Of a stretch of 64,000 bases of DNA, positions 1 through 10,500 are shown one piece after another. The position numbers were made by a program, and so were the translations under genes. Source of the stretch: Oxyruncus cristatus (taxonomy: Eukaryota; Chordata; Aves; Passeriformes; Cotingidae). Below the pieces are notes generated by a model. It had not been told where the DNA came from, made no database searches, and worked only from the letters and a program-made list of their open reading frames with translations. Position 1 is the first letter of the stretch, and each line of letters opens with the position of its first letter. The stretch spans positions 2,480,088-2,544,087 of the forward strand of contig VXAY01002317.1 in NCBI GenBank assembly GCA_013399855.1, given 5' to 3'.

Positions 1-1399
1 CTGAATTTCCAGTCAGTGGAAATCTCACTGCTATCTCATTTACACTGGCAGCAGGTTTTGAGGAGTTCATCTGAAAGATACCCACAGGTCCCAGAGACTT
101 CTGTGAGAAACAGGTTCTCAGCAGGTCTGAGAAACCAGCCCAATATAGGATTAAGCTCTCTCTGTACAAAAGACCTGAGTTTCTTCATTCCCCAAGAAAA
201 TGAGATGTGCTATCAAGTGAGCCAAGGACAAACCCCATTGTTGCTTTCCCAGCATAGTGTGTTCCAGTTCACTGCCCTGTGAGGTCCATGTCTCAAGAAC
301 AGGCAAATCGCCAGTCAGTTCATTTAGGCCATTTTTCCTGAAGAAGTGTAGACACCACCCTTTAGTGCAATCTTTATTACTCTAAAACTCTCTCCTCGTA
401 GACTGTCATACACTGAGCTTTCTGCTAGGAGTAAATATAGTAACTGTTTCCATAATAATGTTAAAAATACCCCAACAGATTAAATTCAACAGATGAAACA
501 GGGCCATAAATACGTACGTCTAGCAACATGACCAAAATCACCCTTCTTCAAACTGGGCACTGGGCCATGGAAAGAAAGCTGCTAGCATTACAACTTCAGT
601 GCTGAGCCTTACGAGAGGCACAGAGATGCAGAAACATTCAGTACTGTAATCATGCAAAATGTGCATGACCTGAGCTGCAGCCAGGGCCTCTTAAGCTCCT
701 GAGCCCCTGACAGGCTGTGCCACTGACCCACAGTCAACAAGTCACCATATGGTCCCCCAGACCCCATTTCACTCATCTGTCATGTGGGTTTTCCAGACAC
801 CTAGGATGGCATAAGATGCATTTAAAGCTATTTATGACTCAAGTGAGAAGTCTGAAAGAATATAAGTGATATTATTATCTCTGCTATCCTACATGACTTT
901 TCACATTAGCAGTTTGGTTTAGCTCCACTTCCCTGGGACCAACAACCACAGTAAGATTTTTTTCCTGACAGTGACATCACAGACAGTAGGAGTAAAGAGG
1001 ATACTGGTTATATCCAGTATCCAGAAGGTTAATTAAGGTAAACTTCAGATCTCACTAGACACCACGGATGCTCCAACAAAGTCCCTCTCTGCCATGCACC
1101 AACTAAATGAGGGAAACAGAAGAGCAGGAATAGAGATGAACTAAACACAGTAGGCCCTTTAAGAACCAAGTAATATCAAGCACATTGATAAGATTCCATT
1201 TCAGCGCTGTTTATTTCATCAAAAGCATCCTCTGTTTCTGCTTGAAGTGATAGACTGGTCTAAAAAGTATTAACTTTATTTGAGTTTAAGAATTGACTCC
1301 TCTACAGTGACCTTTCAATTTATTTCTCAAGAAGCAGGAAGCTTACATCTTAGACCAGGTTTATTTAGTAAATACATAACAAAGGGAAGACTGTGATGG
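1..1399. other. non-coding DNA, no gene seen
   Basis: AT-rich unique sequence. The longest open frame (16-282, 88 codons, plus) resembles no protein I know and lacks exon-like flanks. No RNA gene or mobile element is visible. It is probably intronic or intergenic. Confidence 0.6.
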
Positions 1400-1440
1400 C
1401 AAAAACAAAACAAACAAACAAACAAACAAAAAACACACCA
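1400..1440. repeat. (CAAA)n simple repeat
   Basis: The tract consists of A-rich CAAA tetranucleotides grading into CA and poly-A. It does not sit at the end of a recognisable retroelement, so it is most simply a microsatellite or low-complexity stretch. Confidence 0.85.
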
Positions 1441-1688
1441 AAAAACCCCCCCACCAATGCCCAAAACACAAGAAAATCAAGAGATTTATTAATCATCACG
1501 GTCCTTGTTGCAGGGACTTTGCAGTCAGAAGGGATTTTGTGCACAAACTAGCTCCTTACTAAAACCTGTGACAGTCAAAAACCCACTTCCAATATCTCTG
1601 AGGACAATGACAAAATACTGGTTTTGGTTTTCTTTTGACTGAATTTGGTGAGGGTAAATTGACACTCTCAATTGTCATGCAATATTCA

Positions 1689-1842
1689 CACAGAATCATA
1701 GAATCACATGGGTTGGAAAGGACCTCGGAAATCATCAAGTCCAACCCTTGATCCACTACCACCGCGGTTACTAGACTATGGCACTAAGTGCCACATCCAT
1801 TCTCATCTTAAGAACCTCCAGGGATGGAGAACCTACCACCTC
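1689..1842 (-). mobile_element. CR1 LINE 3' tail fragment
   Basis: Read on the minus strand, the fragment ends with the CR1 3' terminus. A TGGACTTGATGATTT-like core is followed by a CCTTTCCAACCC-like motif and the terminal ATTCTATG/ATTCTGTG octamers. In plus coordinates the element's 3' end is at about 1689, and similarity fades near 1842. Only about 150 bp of the 3' untranslated region remain, with no coding sequence. Severe 5' truncation is normal for CR1 because reverse transcription usually stops early. The left edge is sharp and the right edge approximate. Confidence 0.9.
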
Positions 1843-3364
1843 TGAAATCAAGAATTTACATTAGGCATCTAGTTTTCCAAAGCTTCCTGTACCAAGACAC
1901 CTGCAGAGGCAATTCATATCCAAAAAAACCCCACACATGTAAAACTCACCAGGATGGTGAGCCTCTCTGCCTCTAGCTCTGAGGAAGACCAATGAAGGAC
2001 AGCCCATTGCTAGAGAACAGAAGATGGCAGAGGTGCAGAAGCAAATCCCTTTGTAAGAGTAAAATATCTTTATTATAGTTTCTTTCTTTAAATCTTATCT
2101 GTGCAAAAATAAATAAAAACATGTTGACAACCTGGTTTAGCAGATGGTGTGGTTAACAGAAAAAGATCAATGCACTGCCTTCCTATAGCCACTTCTTTCA
2201 GTCTCAGACAATTTATACTAAATTAGCCCAAGGCAGATCTTTACCAATGCAGAAATTTTTAACAGCAAAGCAGCTGCTAAAGGCTCCAAGACAAGAGGTT
2301 GGAGGAGGACAGGACCCATCAACTGTTTGGTGGGCACTGAATTCACCCGAATCTTCTGCAGCCACGGGAGAGTATAGCTCATTCACCAATTTGGAAACTC
2401 AAGACTGAAAGAACAGTGAAAAGAAAATAAATGTTGGTGTAGGGGAAGAAATAGACACAAGAGGAATGCTGAACGCTACAGTCATGAGCAAAGGTAGGAC
2501 CAAATGCAACTCTGCTGTCATATCAGTTACAAATGAGACAGCAGTGACCATCAGAAAGCTAAGCTCTAGCCATCTGGAATACATCTTCATATGAAATACA
2601 ATTAAAGTCCAGTAATCTTCCCAGTGCTGAGAAGTGAACAGTATTAAGGGAAGGGACAACACAAAACAATTAAGTTTTAGAAGGAGTAAGCAGCATGAGA
2701 AAGAATGGAGTTTTCTATACTAATTTTTTGTACAACCATTTTTCCCCTTCATTTGCTACTTCCAATTAAGATTAATAATTGTTTTCAGGGAAAAAAAAAA
2801 TATTTAAAAGAAGAGAACTCATAAGAAACAGCTTAAAAAGGAATGAGCACTTTCAGGTCCCAAACAGCTTATTTCTATGCATCTTGGGGAAGAAATACAC
2901 AGGTTTTGCCGTCTCATGCAAATACAATACTTTGCTTTAAGTCACTATTTTAAAGTAAAAACTAAAGACCACCACTTCTCAAAACAAGTTACTTTCCAAC
3001 TCTCACTGTACCACTTGTGGGATTTTTTTCCCCCCTCAAAACCCAAGAAAAATGGATCCAAAATCTTTCCCTCACATTTTATTGATAAATTAGTTTAAAT
3101 TAAACAAACAAATCATACTGAAATTAGTCAAAAATTGTTGAAAGAGCAAAAGTAGGGATTGTCTTGCAACAGTATTCCCAGACAAGAACTGCTTCAGCAG
3201 CCTCACAGAATTAGCAAGGAGTATAGATATCCATCTGTTTTAATTATAACTCCCAAACAGACCTCAGACCTACTACCACCTCATGCAATGACTCATCTTC
3301 AAGATGTCAAGAACTATGCAATACCTCACAAAACTCTCTAAATACAACTTGGACCACCATCTGC
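1843..3364. other. non-coding DNA with one exon-like minus-strand stretch
   Basis: Mostly unique AT-rich DNA. On the minus strand a pyrimidine-rich tract ends in a good splice acceptor (AG at 2628-2627, possible exon starting at 2626). This stretch lies inside an 87-codon frame (2399-2662) that encodes a hydrophobic, Phe/Leu/Ser-rich peptide. Part of it superficially resembles a membrane helix, but T-rich DNA gives such composition by chance. Read in phase 1 from 2626, the stretch stays open to a TAG at 2561-2559. I cannot name a product. Confidence 0.5.
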
Positions 3365-3547
3365 TTATTTAGATGCCTTAGGCCTCAATTTTGTAGCACC
3401 TGAACTTTTCAAGTCCTTCCTCCTCAAAGACCTACAGCCCCATAAATCCAGTAGCTTCTGTTCCCAGAGCAGTTGTGCCTGTTTTCCTGCAGCCTGGTGA
3501 GAACAGACAAGACTCAAGATAATTAAATAAAAACACAGGAACTTCAT
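3365..3547 (-). CDS. doubtful small ORF: secreted-peptide-like, or exon of a minus-strand transcript
   Basis: This 60-codon frame starts at an ATG with A at -3. Residues 1-16 (MKFLCFYLIILSLVCS) look like a signal peptide, with a plausible cleavage after the Gly of HQAAG near residue 21. The remaining 39 residues are basic, with a single Cys and a dibasic-type RRK. I recognise no family. There is a strong alternative. The same leader DNA is a pyrimidine tract ending in a near-perfect splice acceptor (AG at 3495-3494), so the hydrophobic residues may simply be translated intron. In that case an exon begins at 3493 and could end at a TTCAG/GTGCTA donor (exon 3493-3400) or run to the TAA at 3367-3365. 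Phase 0 at 3493 matches the phase left by the candidate donor at 6690. Neither reading has independent support, and chance remains the default. Confidence 0.15.
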   Translation of the reverse strand: MKFLCFYLIILSLVCSHQAAGKQAQLLWEQKLLDLWGCRSLRRKDLKSSGATKLRPKASK

Positions 3548-4954
3548 TATTTATTTTAAAGGAAAATGTGTTTTCTAGGAAAAAAGTCCTTTAGCTGGGC
3601 AAATCTGTAAGCTGTTTATCAGCTTAAACTCATTATCTGTCCATATGGTCTTAGCACTGTGGTTAAAAAAAAAAATGGGCATGCACAAGCTGACGAAATG
3701 TCATCTGCCCTTATGCCAGAACCTAGTATTTTTTCATTGACGTCAAATTAGGATCCTTGCCACAAGTGAAGGGCTACCATAAGGATAGTCATAATATTTT
3801 AATTATGAAGAGATCTTTCAGAAGGCAGGAAAGAAGGCAGGGGCAAAGCAAGAAAACCCATTCACAAGAATACAGTCCCTTAATTCACATTTTGCCTCTG
3901 CTCTAATTCTGGTTTTTGGGTGAGGTGGGATGGGAAGAGAGCAATCCAACTTGAAAAAAAAAAAAGGGCAAGGCAATGAGATGCTAAAGCCAATAAACAC
4001 ACATCAAAGTATGAGATGGCTCTGCTTCAACTGCCTACAGTATTCAACCTGGGATAGATTAAGGCAAGACAAAAGGTGCTAGGAGGGAAAATACTACCCC
4101 TACAGCACTGCAGATCCTCTCCCTCACTTGCTCAGCACTGATAACTGAGATCCTAGCCAGTTCTGCCGCACTGAAAGTGGGATAGACCCAATTTTGCAGA
4201 AACCCAAATTTGTCCCCCATGGTCTGCTGTTGGGAATTAGCTCCATGCAGCGAGCTGGTTTGAAGGCCTTCCCACTCCCCCGTTGAGTCACTGCAGTGAA
4301 GCAGTAGCTGGGTTTATTGATTCTGTGAGTCATGATTAGCCATGGGACACACGACCAAAGGTTTAGCACAGGGCATTAAACCTGACTGAGCTGTCAACTC
4401 GGTTATTCCAAGGAGAGAGAAACAAATTGAAGTCGCAGTAACAGATGTTTCTCATGTTTTATGAACTGCAATATTATTACTGGTTGCAGATACAGTTTCT
4501 GCCTTTTAAAACAGACCTGCAGTGGTGTGTGTGAGAGATTATTTGAACTAAACAACACACAGACAACTTGGCAAAGGGCTTAAGGATAGCTCAGCATTTT
4601 CATACTCACACAATGATTCCTGTTTCCCTTTCGCCCAGCCCCACCCTGAGAAGTATAATACATGTTAAAGGAGCCAAAAATGAGATCACGCCAGGATAGA
4701 GTCGTTCGTTGCCACCATCTGAGTCGAGGATGCAAACACTCTGATCCCCCCACTCCCCTTTTGTGAAAAACACACTCAGCCTCTTCTCTGTTTCCACAGA
4801 GAATGGGGAAATTAAGTTGTTGGGATCCGTTCTAAGTTTTAAGGGAGCCTGGAAACAGAAGACTGGTGTTCTTCCCAGGATGTCTTATCCTTACGCCTCA
4901 GGGCTAATAAAGGGATTTCCCTGTAATTTACAAAGGAAATCTGAAATACCCTGT
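3548..4954. other. non-coding DNA upstream of CpG islands
   Basis: No gene is recognised. A perfect CRE-like TGACGTCA lies at about 3739-3746. A strong plus-strand splice-acceptor signal (pyrimidine tract then CCACAG, AG at 4798-4799) lies just before the first CpG-rich segment, but the sequence after it has no convincing coding frame. Confidence 0.5.
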
Positions 4955-5330
4955 GAGCGCAAGCCACCCCCAAACTCATTCTGCTTCTCCGTTCCGAGGA
5001 GAGAGCAGGGGGCGCGGCCGGCGCTCCGAGGGCTCTGCCGAAGGGTCGCGCTGTCACCGCACAGCGAGAAAGCCCTCTCGTGGAAACCACCAGCATCACC
5101 CACCCGAGCCGGCCCCTTGGAGCCGGCACCATAACTGGCCCCGGCCCGAGAAGCTGCGGCTGCCCTGGGGGCCGCGGATCTTCCCGGCTTCCCACCGGGC
5201 TCCCATTACTCTCCGGGCAGCGGACTGACGATCCGCCTTCATCTGTCCCTTTCCCAAGGAGTAAACTACCCGTTCACACCTGCGTATCTCACAGGCGTAA
5301 ACACACAACGCGGGGAGCTGAGCAATTTGT
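4955..5330. promoter_or_regulatory. small CpG island
   Basis: Base composition changes abruptly from AT-rich to GC-rich with many undepleted CpG dinucleotides (GCGCGGCCGGCGC-type stretches at about 5010-5040, more at 5100-5230). In vertebrates such islands mark promoters or other unmethylated regulatory DNA. Overlapping open frames exist on both strands, as expected in GC-rich DNA with few stop codons, and none is recognisable. It lies about 1.0 kb left of the larger island and may be an alternative promoter or a shore of the same unit. Confidence 0.6.
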
Positions 5331-6369
5331 AGCACAGGTCTGCCTTGCAGGAAGAGTAGAAATTTTATCTGGATTTTGACAGTAGTTTGCAACACCTCAG
5401 AGAAGTTAAAGCTCTTCCTTTCTCCTTCTCACCCCGCTACGCTTAAATTCGTGGCAACTGTATCACATGGTATTTTAGCTTACGCCAACAAAAACTGTAC
5501 CGCGGCCACAACAAATACAGAAATATTAACTGCCTTCCAGGGAGGGTCAAACATTCGAATCATTTTAACATACTATACAAATACTTCAGTGAAAGCAGAC
5601 GATAAAGAAGCGCATCTGTACATTATGTTGCACATGTGAATTTGAAGGATTCCTCCCAAATTATGAAAAAGATAAAGAATGTACCTGTTTCTCCAAATGA
5701 CACGCCTATCATTTGCTCTCAGTTTGTATACTTTTGTGGCAGAACAACCACGGCTCCTTACAAAAGCACTAAGTACCAAAATAAGCCTTTTACTGGTAGA
5801 ATCCATCAAACACTTGGACATATCCTGTTGAACTAAGACAACTCTTTAACAACTCCACACACTTTTTACCCACTATCAAAAATCCAGGGCAAGCCCGTGT
5901 TCACAATTTGCGTATACCCAGCCAGGCATACAACCGTCTCCAGCACACTTCTGCCTAAGCAGCTTTGGTAGCCATTGGCTATTCGGTGAATTATGTGCCT
6001 AGAGTCTATTATTTGTGTTCAAATTTTCTCTTATTACAGAAATACAAGCAGCAATCAGGCCGAGCTTACTAATTGCTAAGAGAAGTACTATAGAAAAAAA
6101 ACCCCAAAACCCAGAAATTATGATTATCGAACAGTCTTCTCAGGAAAAAAACCCACTCAAGCACAACGCATGTGAAAATGCTATTTACTCGCTCTAACGT
6201 TTAAATACAAAAGTTATGATAAAACTTCAAGTGCTCAGTTGTCCAGCTTACAAATCCCTATTGTAGTACCTCACTAATATAGTGCTGCAGCTATAAATCT
6301 CTATTAGAGAGTGGACACTGGCCCAGGCTGATGGGATTGCAGATCAACAAAGTGTGAAAGAGAAAATTC
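5331..6369. other. inter-island segment, no gene seen
   Basis: AT-rich sequence between the two CpG islands. A CCATTGG (CCAAT-box word) lies near 5972-5978. Open frames of 60-87 codons are not recognisable. If the larger island drives leftward transcription, this is first-intron sequence. Confidence 0.5.
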
Positions 6370-6690
6370 CTACCGGCCCGGGCTGAAGTCAGAAAGATAG
6401 TTAACTCTCCCACCTTCCTCATCCGAACTTCCAGGGTGGCATACCCCAACACGCGACAGAAGCAGGGCAGGACGCTCCGGGCAAAAACCCCCGGCGCCAG
6501 CGGCTCCTCCGCTTGTCTTTACGGGAAGAGGGATCCCGGAGGGATGGAGGTTGGGGTGGGGGCAACAGAATACAGAAATATAGAGGGCAGGCTCTGAGGC
6601 TCTCGGAGGCGCTCCCGGGGCCCGACCCCACGGAGTTGTTTCCAGCGAGGCGAGTTCAGCTGGCTCGGGCAGCCAGGGCGCCTTCCTTAC

Positions 6691-6717
6691 CTCCCGTACT
6701 GTCGGGCTGGCTGGCAT
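6691..6717 (-). other. candidate 3' end of a first exon with start codon
   Basis: On the minus strand an ATG at 6717-6715 (A at -3) opens nine codons, MPASPTVRE. They are followed immediately by GAG/GTAAGG, a near-consensus U1 donor (GT at 6690-6689). The frame has an upstream in-frame TGA at 6759-6757, so the ATG would be the first codon in this frame unless splicing occurs further upstream. It may equally be an untranslated first exon that happens to contain an ATG. I recognise no protein that starts this way in birds. Without the gap sequence or RNA data the exon's 5' end is unknown. Confidence 0.3.
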
Positions 6718-6857
6718 CTTAGCCCCGGAAACTTGCACGCCCAGCACCCCCGGGAATCACGGCGCTCCAGCACAACCCCCCTCCCCCGGGAAAACAACTC
6801 GGCGGCGGAGGGTAGGGGAGAGCCGCTCCTTGTGGGTGCCCCCCCCGCCGGCACCGC

Positions 6858-7181
6858 NNNNNNNNNNNNNNNNNNNNNNNNNNNNNNNNNNNNNNNNNNN
6901 NNNNNNNNNNNNNNNNNNNNNNNNNNNNNNNNNNNNNNNNNNNNNNNNNNNNNNNNNNNNNNNNNNNNNNNNNNNNNNNNNNNNNNNNNNNNNNNNNNNN
7001 NNNNNNNNNNNNNNNNNNNNNNNNNNNNNNNNNNNNNNNNNNNNNNNNNNNNNNNNNNNNNNNNNNNNNNNNNNNNNNNNNNNNNNNNNNNNNNNNNNNN
7101 NNNNNNNNNNNNNNNNNNNNNNNNNNNNNNNNNNNNNNNNNNNNNNNNNNNNNNNNNNNNNNNNNNNNNNNNNNNNNNNNN
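6858..7181. other. assembly gap (324 N)
   Basis: An uninterrupted run of 324 Ns lies inside the GC-richest part of the window. The flanks are C- and G-homopolymer-rich, which commonly defeats sequencing. The size is not a conventional filler length, so it is probably an estimated gap. Confidence 0.99.
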
Positions 7182-7560
7182 CCTGCCCCGGGCCCCCGGC
7201 CCCGCCGGCTGGGCGCGCCTCTGCCCGCTCCACCGCGCCCGCCCCGCCGCCAGCCCCTCTCGCCTGCCTCCTCCTTCGCCAGAAAACTTCCCGAGTGCCC
7301 TCGGCCGGAGCCGCCAAGGGCAGCCTGGAGTAACTCGTCCCTCCTGTACCGTGCCTCGCCGGCGTCTCCGCCGTTCGGGGCCGCGAGAGCGGCAGCCCGG
7401 GAAGGGCGGCCCAGGGGCAGCTTGCCTGGGATCTTCTGCCGGCGATGAATCCTGATCCCGCCGAGCTCTCCGGGCGAGCTGGCTAATCCCAGTTTGCAGG
7501 GTGACCCTGGTAACACCCAGCGGGCTTCTGATGCACCGGGAGGATCCCTGGGACGCAAAA

Positions 7561-10500
7561 GAGTGAGACCAGGGAGGTGGGAGAAAGGTCACTCGTTGAC
7601 TGGTACCTCAGTGAGAGCTGCCGAAATGCCTTCGAAGATCTGCCAGAGAAACTTCAACGGATGACACTGCGAGAGTGGAAAGACTTTAAAAAATGCATAC
7701 CAAACTGAACGAAGAGCCCATGTTTGCGACACGGGAAAAGCCAACACGCCTAAGCCTGGTTGTCTAAGGAGATATGGCTTATGCAGTTGAGTTCTCTGTG
7801 TGTGCCAATAACTTCTGAGCCAGTTTAACAATTTCAACACTGCTTGACAGCTATGAATTTCAGAAAAATAGGTAACTGTATAGAAGGGGTCATTTCTTTT
7901 ACTGTTTTTGCACAGAGCACAACTGTATTTCAAGTCCAACAGCATCTGACCAAGAAATTTACATTGGGGTTCAATTCAGCTATCCCTAGGGAAACTCCAC
8001 TTCGCTGGTCCTGATACTCAAAAAAGTCCTTGCTGGGCTGGAGGGAAAGAAATTGAGAGATGTGCAGAAGTAGCATGTTACTCTCAGTAACAATCAATAG
8101 CTCAGGAGCAAGGGCATTAGTAAATTGGATGTTGCACTCTCATATAACAAAAGACAGAACAATCCTGCAAGGGCCAGATCCTGCAAGTATGTAGATGTGT
8201 TCTTATACTGATAAGAACTCCTGTTTATTTCATGATGCTTTGCAAGATGTGGGATGCAGGTCTGGACTCTTAAAGCTTAGTAGAAGAACAAGAGACAACA
8301 GGCATGTCTAACAGTTTTACATGTAAAGGAAAAATAAATGTGCCAGCATCTCATTCTAAATATCTCTGCTAATGTCTCATATATTTGGTAATGAACAGTT
8401 ACAAGGCTCCCCAGGTGCAGATGTTCGTTGGCGTTGGCTTTCTTTTTTTTCTCAATGCAATGTAAAAATAGAGTGATACACATCAAATTTAACAGTTATG
8501 GTCCTAAATCTATTTCTGCGAAACAGCAAAACTACGTTACAAAACCAGACCATATTTGTAACGTGTGTTTTGTTATAGTCTATTGTTTAAGACAGGCAAT
8601 CATTTCAAGGTCTGATATTTTCCTGTAATATTTGGGCCCATGTTTTTCCATTTCTGTTTCACTATTCATTTATTTGTGTCACACAGCATGATCCTAGCTC
8701 TCCTTGGTCTTTGTGGCAGAGTAGGGGATTTCCATTTCTTTATTAGACACAGTTTGACACGAGGTAATAGCCTTGTTCCTCATTTGATTCCTTTGCAAAG
8801 GACTCGGAGTGCTATTTTCCAGGAGGCTGGCTTGTCATACTCCTTAAGCAGCAGATCATGGCTCTTTCAGGCAGAGATTACATTTGTGCTCTACAGAACT
8901 GTCAAACCAGGCTCCAGTGGTCCTCCCCCTGCACCTTCCGTAACAATCTCACATGTGCACCCCTGCACTGTCAAGAACTGTTGCAGGACCCCACATGCCA
9001 GGGAATTTTGCTGTGTATCGTGAATAAACCATGAAAATGTGTGTGTATCTACCCAACTCTCACCCTTGTTTTGGGGCCTTATGCACAGATCTCATGCAGA
9101 GGGTTTCTTGTAAACTGACTGGGCTTAGTCCTGCCCAAAACACCACAGTTTTAAACAGCTCCAGATTCTATAGACAAGATCCCTTCCTCATCAGGGACAG
9201 TCTTGGCATTTCTTCAACAACTGCCCCCCCCCGCCCTCTCCAGTGACATCATTATTCTGATATTTTGGAAAGAAAATGCAGGGTGATGTATCCAAAGACT
9301 TGTGTGTGTTTTCTGTTTTCCATCCTGATTCTATGAAACTGTTTTGTAAATGAACAAAAGTCAACTATATGTGACCCCAGCTTTCAAACCTTCCACATGC
9401 TCGCATAGACACAATAGTGCTCTTACATGCTCAACTGTGCAATTTAAGGGGCCACTATTGCAAATTAGCTTCCCGAGTTTATAGTGCTTTCACTATCATG
9501 AAGGAATTGCTTTGTGAATCCCCGCCAGCAGTGAATTGAGTTTTACATTTAAAGCCGGGGTTTACATTCTTTGTTGTGTGTGAAGGATATAGTGTATCCT
9601 CTGTGAACTTAAAGCATAACAGCGGTCTTGGATAAAGGAAATTTTATGATGGATAAATATGCAAGAAGGCTGGTTTACTTGTTTTCTGATAAATACATTA
9701 CTGAATTGAAATCAGAACAAGGAAGAAGTTCCATGGTTTAGCCCAAAACACTAAAGCCACTTTCTCCTGTTTCAGAAGTGCCTAGAGCTGAGGCCGTCCC
9801 ACTGTCTGGAGGGTCTGTCTCTTGAATATCACATCATACGTAGCACAATATGAAAAGCCTTTCCATCACACTTCTGATAGGCTTGAGTTTTCAGAAGCAG
9901 AAACTGCAATGTTGAAAAGCCATGAACAGTTCTGGGCAGGTTCCTCACAGGTATGGCTGTATGGATTTTGAGAGAATTGAATTTCACTCCATAGAGCTAA
10001 CCCATTACTTACGAACCCATTCTTGTCTGTGCTTCACATATTAGTTCTCAAGTTCACAGTTTCCCTGTTGCTTCCTTCCCTGCACTCCCCACCTTTCTTC
10101 CTACTTCCTTTGCCTTCAGAGTGCTCCCTTTCTTTTCCTGTTATTTTCTCTCAGTATTTCTACTAACGCCTTTTCCAATTTGCTGTGACGGCAGATAAAG
10201 CAGGAATCCACCCCGATACAGCTTGGCTGTGATTCCTAGAGCTGGACTGACATGCAGGCCAGCTCATTGCCTAGGCAGATGGGCAGAAGGAAACTCTCTG
10301 GCATCTGCATGCTGGAACCTGAGTGCCAGTCTATTTCCAGATAACCATAGCACATTCCAGGACCAATCTGTGCTCAGTAGAAGTCACAGTGTTATTAACT
10401 CTGCCATGAGACAGAATGGCACTTCTGAGAGTGCAAAACAAACAAGGTCTCAGCCACAAAGAGCTTAAGATGACAAACTGACTGTCTGAACCTGATCACC

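Larger units (their letters stand above)
6370..7560. promoter_or_regulatory. CpG island, probable gene promoter (interrupted by assembly gap)
   Basis: About 870 bases of very GC-rich, CpG-dense sequence flank a 324-base run of N. GC-box-like words (for example AGGGCGG near 7401) are present, and there is no obvious TATA box, the usual pattern of a housekeeping or developmental vertebrate promoter. On the minus strand a near-consensus splice donor lies at 6690 and a weaker one at 6373 (GGGCCG/GTAGGA). This favours leftward transcription from a start inside or right of the gap. CpGs continue at moderate density to about 7770. Long open frames here are artefacts of the N run and of low stop-codon frequency in GC-rich DNA. 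The gene cannot be identified. Confidence 0.7.

Noticed and set aside
2399..2662. Hydrophobic minus-strand ORF with a patch (DMTAELHLVLPLL) reminiscent of the ELTG helix of CLC chloride channels
   Set aside because: The match is a few residues only. No neighbouring CLC exon is present, and T-rich DNA yields hydrophobic residues by chance.
6687..7592. Long open frames (186-301 codons) across the CpG island on both strands
   Set aside because: They run through the N gap, several start only at TTG or GTG, and GC-rich DNA has few stops. There is no recognisable protein sequence outside the gap.
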